Assembly (NCBI GenBank): GCA_024305745.1
Contig: JAHRBS010000007.1
Location: 248,001 to 312,000 of the forward strand
Length of the DNA: 64,000 bases
Direction of reading: 5' to 3'
Source: Polyporus tsugae
Taxonomy: Eukaryota > Basidiomycota > Agaricomycetes > Polyporales > Polyporaceae
Shown here: positions 1 through 10,961 of the stretch, in pieces
How the letters are laid out: every line of letters begins with the position of its first letter
Numbering within the stretch: the first letter of the stretch is position 1
Program-made: the position numbers and the translations under genes
The notes under the pieces: model-generated
Database searches by the model: none
Told to the model about the DNA's origin: nothing
The model's input: the letters and a program-made list of their open reading frames with translations, nothing else

Positions 1-1371
1 GCCCCGAATCGAGTCTCGCGTTCATCGTGAGCTTCGCGGTCCAGACGCTCTCGTATGTTCTTCCCGATTGGATCATCCGACGGATCCTCCGCGCGACTCC
101 TACGAAGCAAGTTCAGAAGATCATGGACATCTCCGACGTCATTGTGAACCGATCGAGGGAGATCATAGCGGAGAAGAGGGCGGTGTTACTGAAGGGCGAC
201 GTTGCGATGGCGCACCAGGTCGGTGAGGGCAAAGACCTCATGAGCATCTGTCGTGAGTGTGCCGTTCTTTCGCTGACAACGAGAGGATCTGACGGGCCTG
301 TCTCCAGTTAGAGCGAACATAGCTGCAACGGAGAAAGAGAAGCTGACAGACGAGGAGCTCGTTGCCCAAATGTCGTGAGTCCCGCCATCCAATGTCCCCG
401 GCCGGTCGTGCATGCATCTGAGCTGCGATCCTCATCAGCACCTTCATCCTCGCCGGGATGGACACCAGTTCAAACGCTCTGTCTCGAACCCTGCATCTCC
501 TTTCCCAGAACCCATCCGTCCAGGACAAGCTCCGCGCCGAGATCGTCGAAGCCCGCGGCGGACCGGGCGGCGACTCCGACATTCCATTCGACGACATCAT
601 GAAGCTCCCTTACTTGGACGCGGTGTGCCGCGAGACCCTGCGCCTCCACGCCCCCGTTCAGGTCTCTGGTCGCACGTAAGACTTTGCCCATACCGTTCCG
701 GTCAGAGAGAGCCTGACAGTCTGAGTTACGCGGCCACTGGCAGTGCTTCCAGGGACGTCGTACTTCCGCTTTCTGCGCCGATGAAGGCGAAAGACGGCTC
801 AGAGATCAGCGAGCTGTTCATCCCGAGGGGCACGACCGTCATCACGAACCTCCAGGCGAGCAACCGGAACAAGGCGCTCTGGGGAGAGGACGCGGATGAG
901 TGGAGGCCGGAGCGGTGGCTCAGCCCTCTGCCTGAGGCTCTAGAGGAGGCGCGCATTCCCGGAGTTTACTCGAACCTGTGGGTCTTGCCGTGTAGCTCCG
1001 TCGCTGCAGGAATCACGCTGACGCGAGAGCAGGATGACGTTCACCGGGGGCGCGCGTTCGTGCATGTGAGTGTGTCGTTCCGTTCATTGTCAGAACCTCG
1101 CGCTGACACACGAGACGATAGCGGATTCAAGTTCTCCCAGCTCGAGATGAGTAAGCAGCATTTTTTAGCTACCTTGTCGCGTCGTGGGCCTCCCCATCTG
1201 ACCACGGAACGATACTCAGAGATCATCCTGTTCACGCTGATACCCGCGTTCTCCTTCGGGCTCACTGACAAGCCGATCACATGGAACTCGTCGACCGTCA
1301 ACTACCCGACCATGGGCGAAGAGAGTACGAAGCCGGGGATGTTGCTGCAAGTGACGGCTTTAGTACGGTGA
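1..1371 (+). CDS. Cytochrome P450, 3' part only (5' end outside window)
   Basis: Haem-thiolate monooxygenase, entering the window in mid-gene. Exons seen: opening exon to about 252 (helical stretch ending MSIC/L); a short exon near 310-377 (TDEELVAQMS); an exon from about 449 with the I-helix AGMDTSSNALSR and the K-helix ExxR in CRETLRLH; an exon near 750-980 with the PERW segment WRPERWL; an exon ending about 1062 with the haem loop TFTGGARSC; then FKFSQLEM; and a last exon ending in a TGA at 1369-1371. The axial Cys is present and nothing looks broken. The C-terminal exon is clearly paralogous to the P450 at 17604-19865 (shared AFSF-LTDKPI-WNSS pattern). The membrane anchor lies off-window. 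Substrate cannot be told. Exon ends are approximate. Confidence 0.88.
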
Positions 1372-3090
1372 AAGCGAGGCGGTGGGGAAGACGCGGTTGT
1401 GTGCCCACCTGGGTCCGTTGTGTAGAGCGGTTGTTGCCGAGTCGGGATCTTGTTTACGACGATCCTCCAATCTTACGGCGATCCTCCGTATTCGACGATA
1501 GTCGACGGGGGTACACAGCATTTGCGAATTCTGGATGCCTCCTGGCCGCTCAATGTCTCGCAGATGGAGGTCCATAGGTGTTCGATTTAGATTGATTCAT
1601 CTCACGTTGCTGGAGGGCCGATAGGTGCTAGGGCAGGGCGTATAAACCTCATTGTCATCCGCCCGCTAACGACCTCCTGCTAATGCGCTTGACAGGTTTG
1701 CTCCTAGTCATTGAGGAGATTAGTGGGAGATGCTTCGACTCCTAGAGTATCATTTCAGCCATCACGTATTGAACATACATACTTGGGTACTCAGAGCTTG
1801 CTCTGAATTCTGCATGTTGGCTTGCTGTAGCAGGTCCAAGCCCTTGTGGTGAGTGGGTGGACCTTTTTCCGAATCGCTTTGACCATGACAGGCGTTGAGC
1901 CCGCCTCGCGGTAGACGTCTTGATCGATGTGACTCTCCCTGCTTTCGCGATGGGGGATGAAAGTACACGGCCAGAGAAGTGCGTCCGAAGTGTGGCCCTC
2001 CATCGTGGAACGTCACTGCTGTCCCGCATCTGCCTTGGTAATCGGAGTGTCCCCCCAAAAATATGGCGCGACGTGCTCGCGCATGGTCGCTCGTTGGCGC
2101 GTGTATCAACGCGTTCCTGCAAGCGAAACTCGATCGACAGCTAACCGGGAACCATATACAGTCGTACATGGACGGATATGCCGACGCTATGCTCGGATTT
2201 GCTCCTGCCCGGAAGAGGACCGAACGATGCGCATCACCGAGCGCATTCCGCATTGCACAGTGCGAGTCACGAGTACACACCAACGTGGAGAGCTGTCCCC
2301 TGCAAGTAACCCTCGTGCGCCGACAGTTCCCGGAAGAACTCCTCGAAGTAGTCATTGTGTTGAAGAAACGTACATCCCTGCTAGCTACAGGGACAGTCCG
2401 CAATGGTTCGGGTCTCGGCGGCATGGGACGTGTGCTTCTCTGGTCATATAGAGTGCATCTGTCCTGCTTGACCTGTCGGCGGGCGTGAGGGTTATGTATG
2501 ACGTGCGACACGCGGCGGTGGGAGACGGTATGGGGAGCGTGCAGGGAGCGTGTATGCATCACAGGACCTGGCGGAGGCGAGGGCAGTCAGGACTCAGGAA
2601 CGTCGCGTTCGTACGCTTCTGGGACACGAAGCATGTCGTGCGTTTGTTGGCCGTGGTCGAGGCTGACCGAGCTCAGAGCCAAGAAAGTTAGCGTTCCCGT
2701 GCTGGTATAGGGCAGACCCGACCAACCGGACAGGATGATTGTTATGTTCATACATACATATAAGCGAGAAGAAGAAAGCGAACAAGGCCGTTGGGGTTCA
2801 ATTGTAATTACTTATGTTTGTAGAAGGACCGTAGAAACAAGGAGGCTCAAGCGATTACTGTACATACAAGGGCATCGGCTGGCAGATGCGGGGAGAGCCG
2901 AGTGGGCGGTGATCCGAGAGTGAAAGGCGGCGGCTGCTGGCCGAGCCTTCACTTGAAGTTGGTTGTGATCGACGGTTGACCGATATTTAGCACCTCGCTA
3001 GCCCCTCCACTCCCTTTCTTCCTTGTCCCTCTCGTTCTGCGAGCTGCGCTGGTCGTCGTTCCACACGTCTTGCAAGACCCGACAGCCACC
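1372..3090. other. Intergenic, no gene supported
   Basis: About 1.7 kb between the P450 stop and the next credible start. Open frames here overlap on both strands without splice-consistent extension or recognisable motifs. I see no RNA gene or repeat. The last 100 bases before 3091 are pyrimidine-rich, as expected for a fungal promoter or 5' leader. Confidence 0.5.
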
Positions 3091-4356
3091 ATGCAACTCC
3101 TCTTCTCCCCTTCCCCCGCTGCCTCATCGAAGCCCTTCTCGTCGAGGACGAACGTCTTGACAACGCGCTCCCTCAAGGTCCACTTCAAGCTGCCAGTCAT
3201 CAGGAAGGCATCCCCAACCGTCTCAGTCACCAACACCAATGCTGCACGCGCAAGTACTGCTCTCAGAACGTCCTTTGAGGCGAAGCCTTCTCTGCCTGTC
3301 CTCCAGGAAGTTCTTTCTCCCACTGCGAAATCCATCGCTTTCCCCTCTTCGCCCATTCCATGCCCGTCGCGCAAACGGGCCCACAGCGATGATGGCTACG
3401 GTTCGCGAGACGGAGCAGACGAACCTGTTCACGTAGCAGTTGTCGAGACCCCACAAAGAACACTGAGTAACACAATCCCCTTCCATCGTCGCATTTCCCA
3501 CATCGACATCCTCCGCCGTCGTTCCAAGTCATCCCTCGCCGCGTCCTACTTCCATAGCGACTCTGCCCTTCCCCGCGCCGAACCCGTTCCTCAGGGTCCC
3601 CAACCCTTCCCGACCGAGGATGTCGAGATGCCCGATTCGCTACCCGAGCCGCCCGCGAAGCGAAGGCCAGCCCCACGCCGCGAGAGCATGAGTGCCGGCA
3701 ACCCGTCGGGCAGGACGGTTCGCAAGGCGAGGCGTGTTGTCGCCGACGCCCAATTTCTGGCGTCCATACACAGCAGCATCGCGCTCCGCGTGCGAACGAG
3801 CATCGAAAACGATGGGACTCCGACGCCTCGCAGCCCGGACGAGTACGCGGCGCAAGATGCACTCCTCGTCGAGCGCATCTGGCACACCCTTGTCGACATG
3901 GGATACAAGCCCGTTCCGCTCGATAACGTTTCTCCTCCCCTCGCCCCCGCCCCTCCAACCGTGGTTTCTGCGAGTCTCGTATCCACACAAGGTGCGCCAT
4001 CGCCATCGCCGTCTCCCCCGAACCCAACCCGGGATGCAGCGCGCGAAGCTGCCGAACGTGCGGCTCGCCGGACACAGGCAGTGTCCTCGCCGCCCTTCAC
4101 CTTCGAACGCGTACAAGACACCGCCTCGCCTCCGCAGAGTGGCGTTCTCCCCGGCCCGCAGCTCGTCGCAACGCTCATCATGCGCCATCGTGAACGCACC
4201 ACGACGCGCCCCAAGAGACGCGCTCTTGGTGACGGACCGCGGCCGCAGCCCGTGTCGCGCTCGCCGTTATCGAAGTCAGCCATGTCCCTTCCACCCTCTC
4301 CGACCGCATCTCCTTCTCCTTCATTCTCGACTTTTGCTCCGTCATCTGGACAATGA
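3091..4356 (+). CDS. Uncharacterised Pro/Ser-rich nuclear-type protein, single exon
   Basis: Predicted 421 aa, one uninterrupted exon. The ATG at 3091 is chosen because it sits in a strong context (gccaccATGc); the frame is open slightly further upstream but without another ATG. Much of the protein is low complexity, rich in Pro, Ser, Arg and Ala, with basic patches such as PSRKRAHSDD and PAKRRPAPRR that could act as nuclear localisation signals. A more ordered, probably helical segment lies at about residues 211-275 (RKARRVVADAQF through VERIWHTLVDMGYKP). I recognise no domain. Regular codon use and length over a 1.3 kb frame support a real gene; antisense frames here are shadows of its high GC. 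Function unknown; a chromatin or transcription role would be a guess from composition alone. Confidence 0.65.
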   Translation: MQLLFSPSPAASSKPFSSRTNVLTTRSLKVHFKLPVIRKASPTVSVTNTNAARASTALRTSFEAKPSLPVLQEVLSPTAKSIAFPSSPIPCPSRKRAHSDDGYGSRDGADEPVHVAVVETPQRTLSNTIPFHRRISHIDILRRRSKSSLAASYFHSDSALPRAEPVPQGPQPFPTEDVEMPDSLPEPPAKRRPAPRRESMSAGNPSGRTVRKARRVVADAQFLASIHSSIALRVRTSIENDGTPTPRSPDEYAAQDALLVERIWHTLVDMGYKPVPLDNVSPPLAPAPPTVVSASLVSTQGAPSPSPSPPNPTRDAAREAAERAARRTQAVSSPPFTFERVQDTASPPQSGVLPGPQLVATLIMRHRERTTTRPKRRALGDGPRPQPVSRSPLSKSAMSLPPSPTASPSPSFSTFAPSSGQ

Positions 4357-6288
4357 CCCCACGAGCGCATTTTGTTCACACCTAATCGTATCCGTGGACC
4401 TGGATACATTTCTTCACGACCTGGCGCGCTGGGTACCCAACCGCCGCCATTTACGATTGTGAGTACCGTTGCGCCGTCCGAATTTGAACGCGGCTGACTT
4501 GTATGACGTCTACGGCGGCTTCTTCAGATGACGAGCAACCCGTAAAGTGCATAATCGTTAATCCGTAATCACTCTCATCCTCGATCTATTTTCTTGTCTC
4601 TATCGGTTCAACGTTCAAGCCCCGCCTCGGTTCGGTCCTCTGGAGTACGGTGTCGCGGAACTCTCTCGTACAGAATATGGAACACAGCATACACCAGCAT
4701 AAACCCAACACCTTCCTTGTCTTCTACTACTACCACTATCCCCGCCGCCGGCGATCGTCTATAGCACTTACCATTGCCAACCCAACTCGACCTCGGACCC
4801 CGGCCTCTGCTGCCGCCGCCCGAGGCGAACTCGTACACCACTGCAACAACAACACAACACAACATATAGTACATATACTGTACCTGTATCCCTACCGCCC
4901 GTCCCTCCTTGTCCCATACGTACTCGGTACTCGGCACTCAATCGCATCTGTAATCTGGACCTCCCCCTGTACTGCGTCTCAGTTGCGTCTCCCGGTTCCT
5001 ATCATCGATCCCGGCCCAACACGGCACACGGCGCGCCTCTCTTGCTGGCCTGGAAGGGCAGCGCAATCCTGACTCCCAGTGTCCGTGCGTTCCAGCTTCC
5101 ATGTGCGAGCCCTCATGCACATGCATGTGTTCGTCGTCGCTGTGGATGTGTTGTGACTCGTGGCTCAGTGCCCATCGACGGCCGTCGCGATGGTAATATG
5201 CATATGCAATGGAGATATGCGTAGTCGGCGTGGCATATGGCATTGTGTTTTGTTTCTGACGTGCATGCGGGACAGATGGCGAGCACACTGCACAAGTGTC
5301 TTGTGAAGTAAGTAAGTACCAAGGTAGGTTCGGAACAAGCCGCCTTCTCCGCTCATAATTTTGCGCTCCGCACGTTTGGCGAAGGTACGCTGCGAAGTTC
5401 AAGCAAGTCCGGAGCAAGGGGCTTGCTAGCGCTCGTATATATACTCCGCATTCGTATGCGTGGTGTTCCATGATTGGGATAAGTTCGGCAGCATGTCGTC
5501 TTGGACTCCTGGTATGGTTGTTAGAACCATGCAACGCGGCCATACGCGCTCCCCTCAAACGTGATCTTCGCCACGATCAGCCGGCACATCTTCCTAGGGG
5601 CAAGACGCACGTAAGTCGGGGTTTCCCTCGCATACGAAGAAATATAAAGGAGAATGACTCGCATCTCATAGTCCACTAAACCCTGCGCCGAGAACGCCTT
5701 GTCGATTCCAATAAGCTTGAGCACAGCATTAAAACAGTGCTGTCTCGACTCCGCGTGCATCCGCGGCGCGAGGTGGTGCAACTCCGCCTCGGCGGGAACC
5801 TGCCATACCGATGTGTAATGGCAGAGTAATGGCAGGTTTGATATTAGACCGGATGTATGTGATGATCAGGTGGCCAGAGGCCCCGGATTCGTCTGCATGT
5901 TCCTGGATAAGGGCGGATAAGTGGTCTCAGACCTGCCAAGTGGATCGGACGATTGCTGATGCTGAACCGCGCCCAGCTTCTGTGGCATTACGGTGATCGA
6001 AGACGACAGTCTGTGTTCTGTGATCGTAGTGATGCGCCGTCGCGCAGCGCAGTGCTCGCTCGACCATGATAGGACACACATCGTGCACATCACCGAACAT
6101 ACATTACTTTCTCCCAGCTCCCGCCACAACTCTTGTTATTCGGCATTCTTCGTTACTTTGTGGTGGACAGGACGCTCGTTTGGCTCGTTTGACGAACTTT
6201 AAAGCCTTCATCGTGTCGTGCTGGTGCGTCCAAGGTCCTTCACTTCACTCGCCTCACCACCCGACACTCGAGACATCCCAGAATCGCG
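4357..6288. other. Intergenic; 3' part belongs to duplication arm A
   Basis: No gene recognised. The stretch near 4830-4890 is rich in CAA/ACA triplets and TATA-like AT runs, probably a 3' UTR or spacer. From about 5965 the sequence becomes homologous to the minus strand below about 34208, so roughly the last 320 bases are the promoter and leader of the sedolisin gene copied in arm B. The block ccgcgcccagcttct near 5976 is one of the first matching words. Confidence 0.5.
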
Positions 6289-8170
6289 ATGGTTGCCTCC
6301 AGCTTGCTCTTTGCCTCCCTCCTCACTCTCGTCCTCGGCAACCCAACCGCTCGCGACTTCAAACCCCACGAGTTCCTCAAGGATGTTCCCAGCGGGTTCT
6401 CTTCGACCGGCTCTGCGGATCCTAACCAGACCCTCAAGCTCCGTCTCGCACTCGTCCGGGGCAACGTCGCCGAGCTTGAGCGCAAGCTCTACGACGTCAG
6501 CACGCCGTCGAGTTCGAACTATGGCAAGCACCTCTCGAAGTCTGAGGTATGACGCCGGCGCCGTCCCCCCATTCGGTGGCCTTCTCTAAATCGCTTGCTT
6601 TTCTCACAGGTGGAGCAGCTCGTCGCTCCGGCACAGGACAGCGTTGATGCTGTCAACGCCTGGTTGAAAGCCAATAGTATCACCGCCGAGACGCTCTCCC
6701 ATTCTGGCGACTGGCTCTCGTTCGAGGTCCCCGTCAGCAAGGCCAACGAGCTCTTCAACGCCGATTTCGCTGTGTTCAAGCACGATGACACCGGCACGGA
6801 GGCCGTCCGCACCCTCTCGTACTCCATTCCTGCTGAGCTGCAGGGCCATCTCGACCTCGTCCACCCGACAGTGACATTCCCCGACCCGGTGGGTCAACTC
6901 CCGGTATTCCAGACGCCAGTCCACAGCACTTCTAGTGTTCAGAACTTCAGCACTCGGGCCGTCCCTTCGTCGTGTTTGGAAAAGATTACCCCTGCCTGCC
7001 TGCAGGCCATGTACAACATCCCGAAAGACCATGCGACCCAATCGTCGAATCGAATTGCTGTCTCTGGCTTCGATAAGCAGTACGCCCATACGGCTGACCT
7101 CCAGGTACCCCACTTGCGCCAATTCGACCTGCCATGTTTATGCTGATCGTTTTCCCTGCGAGTAGGCCTTTTTGAAGCAGTACCGTCCCGACACATCGTC
7201 CAACACTACTTTCACCCTCGAGCCCGTCGATGGTGGCGTGAACCCTCAGGACAGCAAGGCCGGTTTTGAGGCTAGCCTTGACATCCAGTACACTGTCGGC
7301 ATTGCCACTGGCGTCCCGACAGTCTTCCTCTCTTCGGGTCGCAGTAGCCTCACCGGTTTCCTCGATATCGCCCACTTCCTCCTCAAGCAGAAGAGCCCAC
7401 CCCATGTCTTGACGACCTCCTACAACTTTGGTGAACATTCCATCTCGCCGAAGTTCGCACAGTCCGTATGCTCTATCACGTTCCAGTCAACTTTTGCTTA
7501 ATCAACCCCCCCCCCCCCCCCCCCCTGCAGCAACCTCTGCCACGCGTATGCTCAGCTCGGTGCTCGCGGCGTTTCCGTCCTCTTCTCCTCGGGTGATGGC
7601 GGTGTCTCCGGTGTGCGGATGAACAACACCTGCACATCGTTCCTCCCCTCCTTCCCCTCCGGCTGCCCCTACGTGACCACCGTCGGCGCGGCCAAAGGCG
7701 TGCCCGAGACCGCGCAGAACCTCTCCGCCGGTGGCTTCTCGAACATCTGGCGCACTCCTCCCTTCCAGAAAAAGGCCGTTTCCCGCTACCTCTCCTCGCT
7801 CGGCAGCACCTACAAGGGCAGGTTCAACAGCCGCGGCCGCGGCTTCCCCGACGTTGCTGCGCACGGCGCCGCGTACCAGATCGTCGTCGAAGGGAAGGAC
7901 CACATCGTCGCCGGCACCTCGGCCGCGTCGCCGGTGTTCGCGTCCGTCGTCGCGCTCCTCAACGACAGGCGCATCGCCAAGGGGAAGAAGCCGCTCGGGT
8001 TCCTCAACCCGTTCCTGTACTCGACTGCCGCGGACGCGTTCAACGACATCACGTCCGGCTCGAACCCGGGCTGCAACACGGAAGGCTTCCCGGCCAAGAA
8101 AGGCTGGGACCCGGTCACTGGCCTGGGTACGCCCGACTTTGCGAAGCTCGCGCGTGCTGCTGGCGTGTAA
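6289..8170 (+). CDS. Sedolisin-family serine-carboxyl protease (peptidase S53, TPP1-like), copy A
   Basis: Secreted acid peptidase, 562 aa from four exons: 6289-6546, 6610-7104, 7166-7461, 7531-8170. Residues 1-17 form a signal peptide (MVASSLLFASLLTLVLG). A pro-kumamolisin activation domain follows (about 35-190; YDVSTPSSSNYGKHLSKSE). The catalytic domain carries the S53 set: Glu286 and Asp290 (FEASLD), oxyanion Asp372 (SSGDGG) and nucleophile Ser480 (GTSAASP). A C-terminal calcium site is seen in FNDIT and GWDPVTGLG. Family role: pepstatin-insensitive proteolysis at acid pH, releasing tripeptides or cutting internally. The third intron uses donor GTCCGT and holds a C20 run just before its acceptor; the donor was set by frame and by the equivalent site in copy B. 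All key residues are present, so the protein should be active. A diverged F-box gene follows about 830 bp downstream. Confidence 0.93.
7506..7525. repeat. C20 homopolymer in the third sedolisin intron
   Basis: Twenty consecutive C residues end 5 bases before the intron-exon junction (CTGCAG), where the polypyrimidine tract belongs. Copy B has a mixed tract (ttccccttgcag) there, so the run expanded in arm A only. Length may be uncertain, as homopolymers are error-prone in sequencing. Confidence 0.9.
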
Positions 8171-9004
8171 ATGGCGATGCGTCGAGTCTCCTTGGGTTTG
8201 TGAAGTTGTGTGTGTACGTGCTTGGCGTGCATGATGGTGCTCTTCGTTCGTGCCGTTTCTGAATGGAATGATAGATGGCAATACCGTCTGAGCATTGCGA
8301 TCCGCGCTTGCTTTGCCCTCATCAGTGGTCCTTTCAACTGTTTGCGAGTCGGAACCGGCGTCTGATATTCCTGGTTAGGACGCACGAGCTCAGCGCTGGC
8401 TCGCCTGTTCTCTGTTTTGGTTTCAGTCTTGTTCGTGTTTCCTTTTCATTCCCTACGTCTTTGTCTCTCGTATCTCGGCCACTCTCCACACTCCTTACAT
8501 CTCGATACCCGGATCTGCGATCCCCGACTCCCCCTAATCCCAATTTACTAACTTATATATAAACCCAATGTATCTACCGCAGACGGGTGATCGGGTTTCT
8601 CACCTTGTTTTCGCTACTGGTGCGTAACTTAATGGTCTCATGTGCTGCGTATAGGGCTCAACTTCAAGCCGTCCAATCTATTGGGAATCTCCTCGAGTAC
8701 ATACACAAATAAAGCCATACAGCCTTGAATAGCCGGCCCCAACCGCAGCACGTGGCTCCCTTGCGGAATGCCGCGCGCACGCCAATAAGTATTAATGGGA
8801 ATGCGCTGGTCGTGCTTAGCCCTCTAGTAGACACACACACTCTCAACTTCAACGTCCACGATTCGGAAGGATCCCTCTTCCACACCGCAGTTCAGCGCTC
8901 TCTCTCCAACCGTGTATGACCATCAACTCCCGTATTGACAGATGTACCTCCACTAACATTGCTCGTGTAGGCCGGACGCGCATCGTTCAAAACCCAGATC
9001 AAAC
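8171..9004. other. S53/F-box spacer with a probable 5'-UTR intron of the F-box gene
   Basis: Holds the sedolisin 3' UTR and the F-box promoter and leader. A likely untranslated-leader intron runs from a GTATGA donor at 8914 to a TAG acceptor at 8970, with branch-like CTAAC inside (cctccactaac). The same arrangement precedes the two other F-box copies. Arm A carries about 240 bases (roughly 8330-8600) that arm B lacks or has shortened. Confidence 0.5.
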
Positions 9005-10961
9005 ATGACCCAGGACTCGCCGACGATGCATACTCTCCCCTTCCCCGATTTCGCGTCATCCATGCCAGCCGTGGACCGCGCTAGCCTCGATGGGCTTAGC
9101 AAGGACGAAATCCGAGCGTGGACCCTCCGGAAGTCAGAGGAGTACCGTCTCCTCTCGTACACCATGCTCTCCCTTCACAACGCCGTCGCACCGATCCATA
9201 CGCTTCCCACGGAGGTCCTAATGAAGATCTTCAGCCAGACATGGGACAGGGGGCATGCACGGTGCAGTCTCGCGCTACCCTCCGTCTGTCGTCGATGGCG
9301 CACAGTCTATCTTTCCACGCTCGAGTTCTGGGCCGCAGTCGTGTCCGACCTTATTTTCAACGGTCGCCATGAGGGCGAGTACTCGTCCTTGGATGTGAAT
9401 ACGCGGCGGGTCACGAATGATTTCGTTGCCATGGTCCTAGACCGGTCCTCGTCTCGCCTCATTAGTTTAACTCTCCTAGCAGGCCCCACGTATGAAGACC
9501 GAGTCCTAGGCCGCTCTCCCCCCGATGTTGCTTCCTCACACCAATCGGGTTGTGTCTTTGAATGTCCTAACGACCCTACCCCTCATCCATGATCTGTTTC
9601 AGGTGATGGGTGCCGGCATGCGAAGTCTGGAGGCACTCAGCGTTTCTCGGCCTTACTATCACATGCACGTGGAGCCTGCCAGTGTGGATCTCGCCCGTAC
9701 GCTCAGTTTAGGTCCGGTCCCGGATGACAAGCTACCCCGCCTCCACCAGTTAATTATCGAACCGTCAACTCTCTTTCCCCTGATTGCAGTCAAATCCCTC
9801 AGAGAGGTGAATCTGAGCTGTCACGGACCTGATGACGCCCAGGGCACCCTATTCAGAGCATTAGATTCCAGAGCCCTCCTACAAGCGTTGAATAAATGCT
9901 GCGACCTTCAAGTGTTATTCTTCGACGAGTGGGCACTACCGCGCAGGTGGCCGTCTCCGAATGAGGCGCACATCCTGCAACTTCCGTCCCTGAATGAGCT
10001 ACGTATAGGTGAATCGTGGCAGCCCTCGATCCTGTCTGCGCTCGCTGTCCTCGATCCATGCATCCCCTCAACCACCTTGATCAGTATTTGTGCAGACAAC
10101 TTCGAGCCAGATGACTTCTCCGAGATCCTTCCCACCCATCTAGTTCAGCATCACCCCTTCGACAGCATCGCGTTATTCGTACCCGACCAACTTGAAGAGC
10201 GTTCAAATGATTGGCTGCTACGCTGTTTCGCCGCTGATGCGCTACGCTTGGAAGTAGATTTCATCTTAGCGCGGCAGCTGGGTAATTTGGGGCTCGGGGA
10301 CGTGTCTCGGACACACTGCATCACTCGCTTGGCAATTATCCAAGGGAAACATGGCATCGGGGCCGTTCCCGGTGAAGATCGGACCGCCTTCCTCCACGAC
10401 TTTCCCCATCTCATCCACCCCGCAGTACTCGGACGAGACATCCCGAACTATGCCCTCCAGGCGTTGGATCCACGCACGGTCGCCGACTCCGTCCCGCCGT
10501 CACCCGCCACGCCGATGTGCCCCAGCTTGCGCTACGTGACGCTGGGGTGGGAGATGGACGCTGAGGAACTTGAAGTGCGGCACCCGACAGGGCTTGCGGA
10601 TGGGCCCCCTGGTTCAGCGACGCACCGGCCTCAGGACGTCGACGCCCATGTCGAACGGAGATGTTCCATGATGCAGGAGATATTCGAGCGAAGCAGAGAG
10701 TTGGGGGCAAGCGGATTGGACGCTCTCGAGTTCTATGACTACGAGAGGGGGAGAAACCACGACGTCCAAGTCGGTTTAGAGAGTGAGGACGAATTGATCA
10801 CCTCAAGCCGGCGGGACGGTGATGCACGCGACCTGCCCTGCCTCGCTGAACTTCGGGACGTGACGGGTGGACGGGTCATCTACAGGGGTTACTTGTTCAA
10901 AGTGCTCAATAGTTTTCTGGGCTCGGAGTTGCTCCCAACGTACTGGGACAATTATTTCTGA
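9005..10961 (+). pseudogene. F-box protein with LRR-like C-terminal region, copy A, frameshifted
   Basis: Homologue of the intact 650-aa protein at 29575-31527. The N-terminal frame (9005-9592) holds an F-box-like segment at residues 64-110 (HTLPTEVLMKIFSQTW to CRRWRTVYLS). The C-terminal frame (about 9513-10961) holds the leucine-rich remainder, ending near GGRVIYRGYLFKVLNS. The frames differ by +1. Compared with copy B, arm A has one extra C at 9511-9512 (ctaggCCgctctcc versus ggcgctctcc), enough to explain the shift. No intron at the junction would repair it. F-box proteins link SCF ubiquitin ligases to substrates; this copy would make only a truncated N-terminal protein of 195 aa. A sequencing error cannot be excluded. 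The rest of both frames is open, so the break is recent or artefactual. Confidence 0.85.

Noticed and set aside
3591..4409. Long antisense open frames (up to 272 codons) over the disordered-protein gene
   Set aside because: They arise from high GC and codon bias of the plus-strand gene; no start context, no motif, and the plus strand has a strong start.
7502..8281. 259-codon minus-strand frame over the sedolisin exon 4
   Set aside because: Begins in the poly-C (poly-Gly) run and is complementary to a clear S53 catalytic domain.
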